Source: Sisyra terminalis (lineage: Eukaryota > Arthropoda > Insecta > Neuroptera > Sisyridae). From it: 64,000 nucleotides of DNA. Position numbers and translations under genes: made by a program. Below are positions 58,265-64,000 of the stretch, one piece after another (the first letter of the stretch is position 1; every line of letters begins with the position of its first letter). The notes beneath the pieces are model-generated. The model searched no databases. It was given only the letters and a program-made list of their open reading frames with translations, and had not been told where the DNA came from. The stretch covers positions 56,435,701 to 56,499,700 of the forward strand of contig OY292275.1 in assembly GCA_958496175.1 (NCBI GenBank), given 5' to 3'.

Positions 58265-60318
58265 AAACAGAAAAAAATGTCTCCAATTATTTATTAACCT
58301 TAGGGAACCTATATTATTTTTATATACTTCAAATTCTTAAAATATTAAAAAAAAAACTTTCGATTATATTCGTTCCTTTACATATTCCCTTGAAAAATAT
58401 AAAATTTGTAAATTTTATATCCAATAACATTAGAAGTTGAAGAAAAGGCGTATGCAAGTTAGTTCCTGACAAGGTTCTTCCGATTTTGCTCCATCGTTAA
58501 ATACTTTCACATACCTAATAATAGTTACCATTGATTTCTCTACCGGCATTGCTAAGCACTTATAATCTTAAAAATAACATTTTTTAGGTATAAAAGTGAA
58601 ATAATCACGTTTCTCAAAAACCCCTTTATTTTTGCTATAAATATCCACAACAATTCCGTCTTAAATGTATTACTCGATACCTTATAAAAATACTATCCAA
58701 ATTTCACAACAAAATAGGTTTTAATTCCTAAACTTTTCTTAATTTTGAGGAATTATTTCAAAACATTTTTGCATTAATATTTCCGTCAGTCAATTCTACC
58801 ATAACAATTAAATTATTTCATTCATAAAATGTTTAAAAATGAATTCAAACAGAAGTCGTTATAAAAATATGAACTTAAATAAATTCTTCGAATTTTATAT
58901 TTCTTATTAGCCAAAAGAACGTAGAAAAACAACATTTCTAGGAATATTCTAGAAAGTCATTTTAATGACAAAATAAATTCTTTTAAATATTTATTCGTAA
59001 ATGTTTTCATACCAAACATTAAGTGACACACTAAGAAAAAAAATGTGATAAACTTTTTATCAAAACAGTAACAACTTATAAAATAATTTTCAATTTCAAT
59101 TGTAATCAACGAAAATATCCAATATTGATAATTTCAATGAAATTTAATGTTACTTCACCAACAAAATATAATGAGATTAATAGATAATGTGATAAAGTTT
59201 TTACCCACCAACTATATAAAATTGGACAACGTATTTTAGAGAATCGATTGTGTGAACTAGGAAATTCAGCATTTTAAATTGCAATAAAGAAATCTATGTT
59301 TAAATTATCAGCTTTATACCTATAAAATAATAGAGAAGCACAGACTATGTATGCAATTTGTTCTATTCTAAAGCCTTTTAATTAAGTTAAGCTAAGAAAC
59401 CTTGAGATACGTGAACTATTACAGAAAAAAAACTAAAAAATTATGGATAGAGCAGTTTAAAGAAGTTTGAAGACTAATTATATCTTTCATAATTTGCCTC
59501 CACCATTAATTATATTCGGTTATGCAATGATTTGCGGAGATAATCTTCATGATTTGGCTTTGTTCCCAATATTTATATTTTTTTACACAAAACCCAACCA
59601 ATTTAATTGCATTCTAAATAATATCATTTGGACTTTGAAAATTAATTTTTTGATTACATTTTTAGTTATCTCAATGATACCTCAAATCATTAATTAATAA
59701 AATTAATTAGACTCGGTAATCAAAACTTTTTTGATACCAATTTTATCAATGGGAAAAAGATATCTTCAAACCTAAATTTCATGATTTTAACATTTGAAGA
59801 GTATTAAGTAGACCAAAAGATTATCTATTGTAATTTAATAGTCGTAAAATATTATCAATCAATTTTATTGAAATTGATCCCAGCTTTAAATGAAAATGTA
59901 ACTTTCGAAATAAAATCATTGTTGAAGGATAATACAAAAAAAGAAAAGCTTAACTAAATTAAGCTGGTACGAAAATAGCGAATTGATTTTCGGTTGCAAT
60001 GTTTTAGAACATTTTTTCCACCTGGGTATCATTTATATAATATGCTAGATACAATTTATGGATATCTTTAGGGATAAATTTTCATTCTTTACTATTCTAC
60101 TAATCCAATCAAGCATCATTTCTTTTATCTTAGACAAAAAAATCTTATTCTCTGTATAAAAGTATAAAAAGGCAATTTTTCGTACCTGACCAATTTTTAT
60201 GAGAAGAGGTATTTACCAACGAAAGAAAGTTTTAAAAAAAATAGTTAACAAAATCTGATTTTTTATTTTACTTCTACATACCATTTCCTCGGTAGATTAT
60301 TATATATTCCATGGTGTG
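58265..60318. other. AT-rich sequence without recognised features
   Basis: No coding signature beyond short hydrophobic frames such as 59467-59697. No paired element ends. Confidence 0.45.
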
Positions 60319-60320
60319 GT

Positions 60321-60569
60321 AAATAATTAATAATGTTTTTGGGAACTTGGATTTAAATAATAAGACATTATTTTTCAAATTATCTCAACGTTTCGTTGGT
60401 ATTTATTTCCAACTTCTTCAATTAATTTGACTTTCAACAATATGCATTGTTATTAGGTTTTAGTTCTCCTAAAGAAGTTGGAAATAAATACCAACGAAAC
60501 GTTGAGATAATTTGAAAAATAACGTCTTATTATTTGAGTCCAAGTTTCCAAGAACATTATTAATTATTA
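60321..60569. repeat. hammerhead-like repeat family D, inverted pair
   Basis: Position p pairs with 120890 minus p: arms 60321-60419 and 60471-60569 with a spacer of about 51 bp. Each arm contains (T/A)GAAGAAG-like sequence, hairpin GTTGG-AAATAAATA-CCAAC, GAAA and CGTT, followed by an A/T-rich tail running outward. The core is one base off CTGAAGA in each arm. Confidence 0.6.
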
Positions 60570-60574
60570 TTAAA

Positions 60575-61380
60575 TATACAAATTTATAAATTAGTACCTC
60601 ATTTTTTATGAAACAAACTAAGCATACATAAAACCTTTTAGAACCTATTGAAATGTGTAAACCAGAATTTTGGGGTTTTACTAACCTTCCAATATTCAAC
60701 TTATCCTAAAGTTCTCCGGAGAACCCTTTTTGTCCATATTATATTAAAAACGAAAGAATACAAGAGGACCTTAACATTTTCTACGTAGTTGAACTGATTT
60801 CCGATAAGTTCCTATAATTCTATGGCAAATCCAGAGGTTTATACATCTTCAAGTTCCATTACTAATTGGTGCTCCGTATTATTATCCCAATTTATTTCGT
60901 ATAACCATTAAATCTTTTATTTATTGTATACTTGTATACTAATTAAAAAAAAAACTAATAATTCAATTGGAATCAATATTTTCAAAAGAAATTCCCTGGA
61001 AACCAATAATTAAAACGATTAATAATTAGGGCAATCTTAATCAATAAGCAAGGAAGGTATATGCAAAAGATCTTGCAGGGGTTCATTAGTTAAATATGCA
61101 TTAGATTCCTAACTTTAATCTAATTATACGTTAGTGCATACTTGAATGAATAACATTGCATCACATTTCAATCATTGTTCCCTGGACTAGGAGTATTGAT
61201 ATTTTCTCGATAATTGAAAATTGAAGTTCTTGTCAAAAACAGGGAAATTTTAAAAGAAGCATATTTTTCCAATAAGAAAATCGAAAAATGCGATTTATAT
61301 AATTTTCTTTCACTATCTAATTTATCAGTGAATTGTTTCATGGTAAACGTTCAATATACAGATTCCTTATTTGCAAAATT
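60575..61380. other. AT-rich sequence without recognised features
   Basis: Only a 14-bp palindrome GTTCTCCGGAGAAC near 60710 stands out. No coding signature. Confidence 0.4.
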
Positions 61381-61386
61381 ATAACC

Positions 61387-61538
61387 GTTACCATGGAAAC
61401 GTTAGTTACTGTGGTTTGAAATTGACAGATTATACGTCAAAAATTGTGTTTGACAGACGTTACGTCAAATAAACATTATAACACTCAAAGTTTCCATAGA
61501 AACGATGCTAAAATCAATCAAGTCTCAAGTAAATAATG
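61387..61538 (+). promoter_or_regulatory. two X-box motifs ahead of a possible first exon
   Basis: GTTACCATGGAAAC (61387-61400) and GTTTCCATAGAAAC (61490-61503) both fit the X-box bound by RFX factors (RYYNYY, two bases, RRNRAC). They lie about 90 bp apart with three (T)GACGTCA/TACGTCAA-like words between. Directly after the second, ATG (61505) opens MLKSIKSQVNN and reaches a consensus donor AATG|GTAAG with GT at 61539. In animals X-boxes drive ciliary genes; whether this is such a gene is not shown. Confidence 0.35.
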
Positions 61539-61879
61539 GTAAGAAAAAAAAATCCCTATCTTTTTTCCTAAAGGTTTGATGATAAATAATCATCGATATT
61601 GCTCTCACGTTATTTTTTTGGTTAAAGGGGGAGATAACGAGCAAAATATTTTTAGGAAGTTTCGTAAAAATACGCAAAAACTGTTTTTCATAATATAAAG
61701 GGGGTGATACTATTTAAAGATTGCATTGAGGAAAGTCATAACTTTATAGATTCAGTTAATCAAGTTACTAAAATCGTAAATTTTATGGAAAAACTCAAAC
61801 GTTGACGTTAATAGAATTAACATAGTTTTCGTAATATTCAGAGGAAAAAATCAATTTTACGTATACTTAGAAACAATCT

Positions 61880-62022
61880 ATGTTAACAAAATACACTGAA
61901 ATATTATTTACTATTTCTGCTAATATTCAAATCGAGCCTCGTCTTGAACAAACTTTCAATATTTATGACGATGCCAAACAAATCAATGTAAATTTCTACG
62001 ACATAAAAAGTCATAATTTATG
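61880..62022 (+). CDS. candidate exon, unrecognised
   Basis: A 48-codon open stretch reads MLTKYTEILFTISANIQIEP, then RLEQTFNIYDDAKQINVNFY and DIKSHNL, and ends at a strong donor TATG|GTAAGT (GT at 62023). The composition (acidic and polar, D/E/K mix) is less AT-driven than the neighbouring frames. I do not recognise the protein. No clear acceptor is visible. The obvious AG at 61870 does not keep the frame from the proposed first exon at 61505-61538, so if both are real another exon lies between or the transcripts differ. Confidence 0.25.
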
Positions 62023-62084
62023 GTAAGTTTAATTTGTATTGACTTAAAATGTACGATACGTACTCAATTAACAATAAAACATTA

Positions 62085-62277
62085 ATACGAAAATAAAAAT
62101 GTTAATGGTGACATAGTGTTTGTTATAACTAATTAGTTCCAGTTTTGCTCCATTCAGTCGTTGAACTAGAATTGAACGAGTATTGGAAAAGATATAGAGG
62201 CCACCATATTGCGTAGTGATATTGGAAAATACAATATTAAAATAATTATTGTCAGCATAACTAATCTGAAAATGCAT
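62085..62277 (-). CDS. candidate minus-strand exon, unrecognised
   Basis: On the minus strand an acceptor-like TGCATTTTCAG is followed by an open frame ISYADNNYFNIVFSNITTQY, then GGLYIFSNTRSILVQRLNGA and KLELISYN, lacking stops for more than 60 codons. Upstream on the same strand (62446-62360) another acceptor-like AAAGGCAG precedes LYENDEGIIDVVHFDKLNKS. Both look protein-like but match no family I know, and donors are weak. It conflicts in strand with the candidate at 61880-62022, so at most one model may be right. Confidence 0.2.
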
Positions 62278-62999
62278 TCAAACAACAGTTGGAAAACAAA
62301 TGGAATCAGGGCCGTGGTATCACAGAAGGTGTAATTAAATTATATTAATAGTTAAAGAAGTGAATAGTTTTCCGTATACAAATAACTTTTATTTAATTTA
62401 TCAAAGTGAACAACATCGATTATTCCTTCATCATTTTCATATAGCTGCCTTTATCAATCAACTACGCAAATAATAGAACGCATTTTCATTGACGTACATG
62501 AAGATGGTGGGGGGTGACCTTTTTTTTTGGAAAAATTTTACAACTAACAAAATTCAACTATCTTTTTTATCAACTAAAGAACTGAATTCTTATTAAAGAT
62601 TAACTTTAGAGTGTCCTAAACAATAACAAAGGGACAGCAAAGTTAGTCTACACCAAAATCCATAATATATCCGGCAAAATTTGCCAGGTTTTTTCAGGGT
62701 TACACCAAAAACGCATTTCGAGAATGTGGCCAAATTTGTTGGGAGTTCCGAATAAGGAACTTTTGCGACAAGGTTGTGTCAAATGTATAATTTATGAATG
62801 TCTTTTTTTTTCTCACAATTGTGATTTATTTGAATGAAAAGAGAACGAAATAGAAAATATTTGTGAAGAAATGAAGAATGTAAGTGTATAACCGGTTTGA
62901 CGCCGTACGGTCGCCAATCTATGCTAAAAATAGAAAAATTCTGTACGCTTAAAACATGCAGTAATGATACAGTCAATTAAACATTTTAAAATTATTGAT

Positions 63000-63130
63000 T
63001 AATTACGGAATTAATGAGGAAAAATTGATCGTTGTTAGTTGGTTACATTGGCCGGGGCAGGTTTTGAGAAATGATCTTTCAAATCGATTTCCGAATAGAA
63101 ATTTCATTGCTGCACCCTTCAAAATTGTAC
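63000..63130 (+). pseudogene. possible LINE C-terminal fragment
   Basis: The plus strand reads VVSWLHWPGQVLRNDLSNRF, then PNRNF. It resembles the (R)LRWLGHVLRMDxxRLPKxxF block at the C-terminus of RTE/CR1-type endonuclease-reverse transcriptases. Only this one block is visible. Confidence 0.3.
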
Positions 63131-63204
63131 CGTTTGTCGTTATTTTAGTAGATTTTTTCAACCCCAAGGGGTCTTTTCCAAAGTACAGTGGATCCTTCTA
63201 ACTA

Positions 63205-64000
63205 AAATAGTTGCAAATGATTCCATCATTGAAATGTATGGGATAAATTCATATTTTTCGATTCCATTATGTAAATCAAACAATAGTATCCTAAAGGAGT
63301 ATTATCTTCCAATTTTTAGTTAATATTAATATTAAAATGGCTAATTGGAATAGTATCCGGTAACCATTTTACGGATGATTCTACCAAGGGTAACTGATAC
63401 TTTTATGAACCAATTTAGGAAGTAATAGAGGTAAACTTGCAACAAGGTTTGAGAACAAAAAAAGAAAAGACCATGAAATATTGAAGATTAACATTAAACT
63501 AAAATTGGACCAAAATAACTTACAAGTAGGGATCTTCTAGAATTCGCCAACAAGAAGTGCTTGGAACATTTATATACTTTGCATAATACTTTTCTAATTC
63601 CATAAAAAATCAGACTAATTAGGTAAAATTCATCCTCTATTATGATAATTCATATATGTAGGAACTTAAACAAATAATATTCATGTTATTATTTTCTGCA
63701 GTCCATATGATTATCACAAATTGGGTGATTGATTATACAACGATGGTAGATATATAAACAAAACGATAAAAAAGAATTGGATTCCAAATATTTATTAATT
63801 GTGATCGAAATATGCAGCTTATGTTTGAAAAAAAATCTATGATTAACTAAAGGACTAATAACTCTAGCCTAAACAAGTGTAATGAAACAAACTTAATTAA
63901 AATTTTATAAATTAATACCACTTATAGAAAAAAAATTACTTAATAAAGTTAACAAAATTGCAGGACTCAAAGTATTTGCCGTTCTGTGTCGAAATTTGGA
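63205..64000. other. AT-rich sequence without recognised features
   Basis: No coding signature, element ends or promoter-like arrangement to the end of the window. Confidence 0.4.

Overview
The window reads as an AT-rich arthropod, most likely insect, nuclear sequence. The evidence is the set of repeats (Tc1/mariner, pogo-like and hAT DNA transposons, Helitrons, Jockey-group and I-like LINEs, a tRNA-derived SINE, a solo LTR) and the absence of any compact bacterial or organellar gene layout. I see no complete host gene, no intact tRNA or rRNA, and no CRISPR. The recognisable protein-coding sequence is debris of mobile elements, broken by stops and frameshifts. A few short stretches could be first exons or internal exons of host genes, all at low confidence.

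Layout. 0-13 kb: sparse; LINE fragments at 1.2 kb (-), 5 kb (+, RNase H plus C-terminus) and 10.5-11.7 kb (-, reverse transcriptase), a SINE at 4.3 kb and a mariner remnant at 7.8 kb. 13-19 kb: a dense cluster with a Jockey tail, a 1.6 kb terminal-inverted-repeat element carrying an unusual transposase-like remnant, a pogo-like MITE, and a 1.1 kb hAT with an 8-bp target duplication nested in an older repeat. 19-26 kb: an unrecognised coding-like segment, a tandem duplication, a mariner deletion derivative and a 1 kb fold-back element with arms near 476 bp. 26-36 kb: two matching Tc1 deletion derivatives, LINE and SINE pieces, a two-unit tandem duplication and a hAT MITE. 38-48.5 kb: a TTAA-flanked element, a second mariner, a Helitron, mixed LINE pieces, a hAT with a perfect 8-bp duplication, a MITE with a perfect 9-bp duplication, and a solo LTR carrying a heat-shock-type promoter. 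48.5-64 kb: mostly featureless AT-rich DNA with a second Helitron, another hAT, an RT fragment, a fold-back repeat and an X-box pair ahead of a possible first exon.

The most interesting theme is a set of four short repeat families (4.7/35.7 kb; 28.8 kb; 39.0/48.5 kb; 60.4 kb). All share the order CTGATGA or CTGAAGA, a short hairpin, then CGAAA and a small palindrome. This looks like a hammerhead-ribozyme core, and three of the four families occur as head-to-head inverted pairs. I infer that they are terminal modules of Penelope-like or related retroelements. Family names below rest on motif recognition by eye; no database search was possible.
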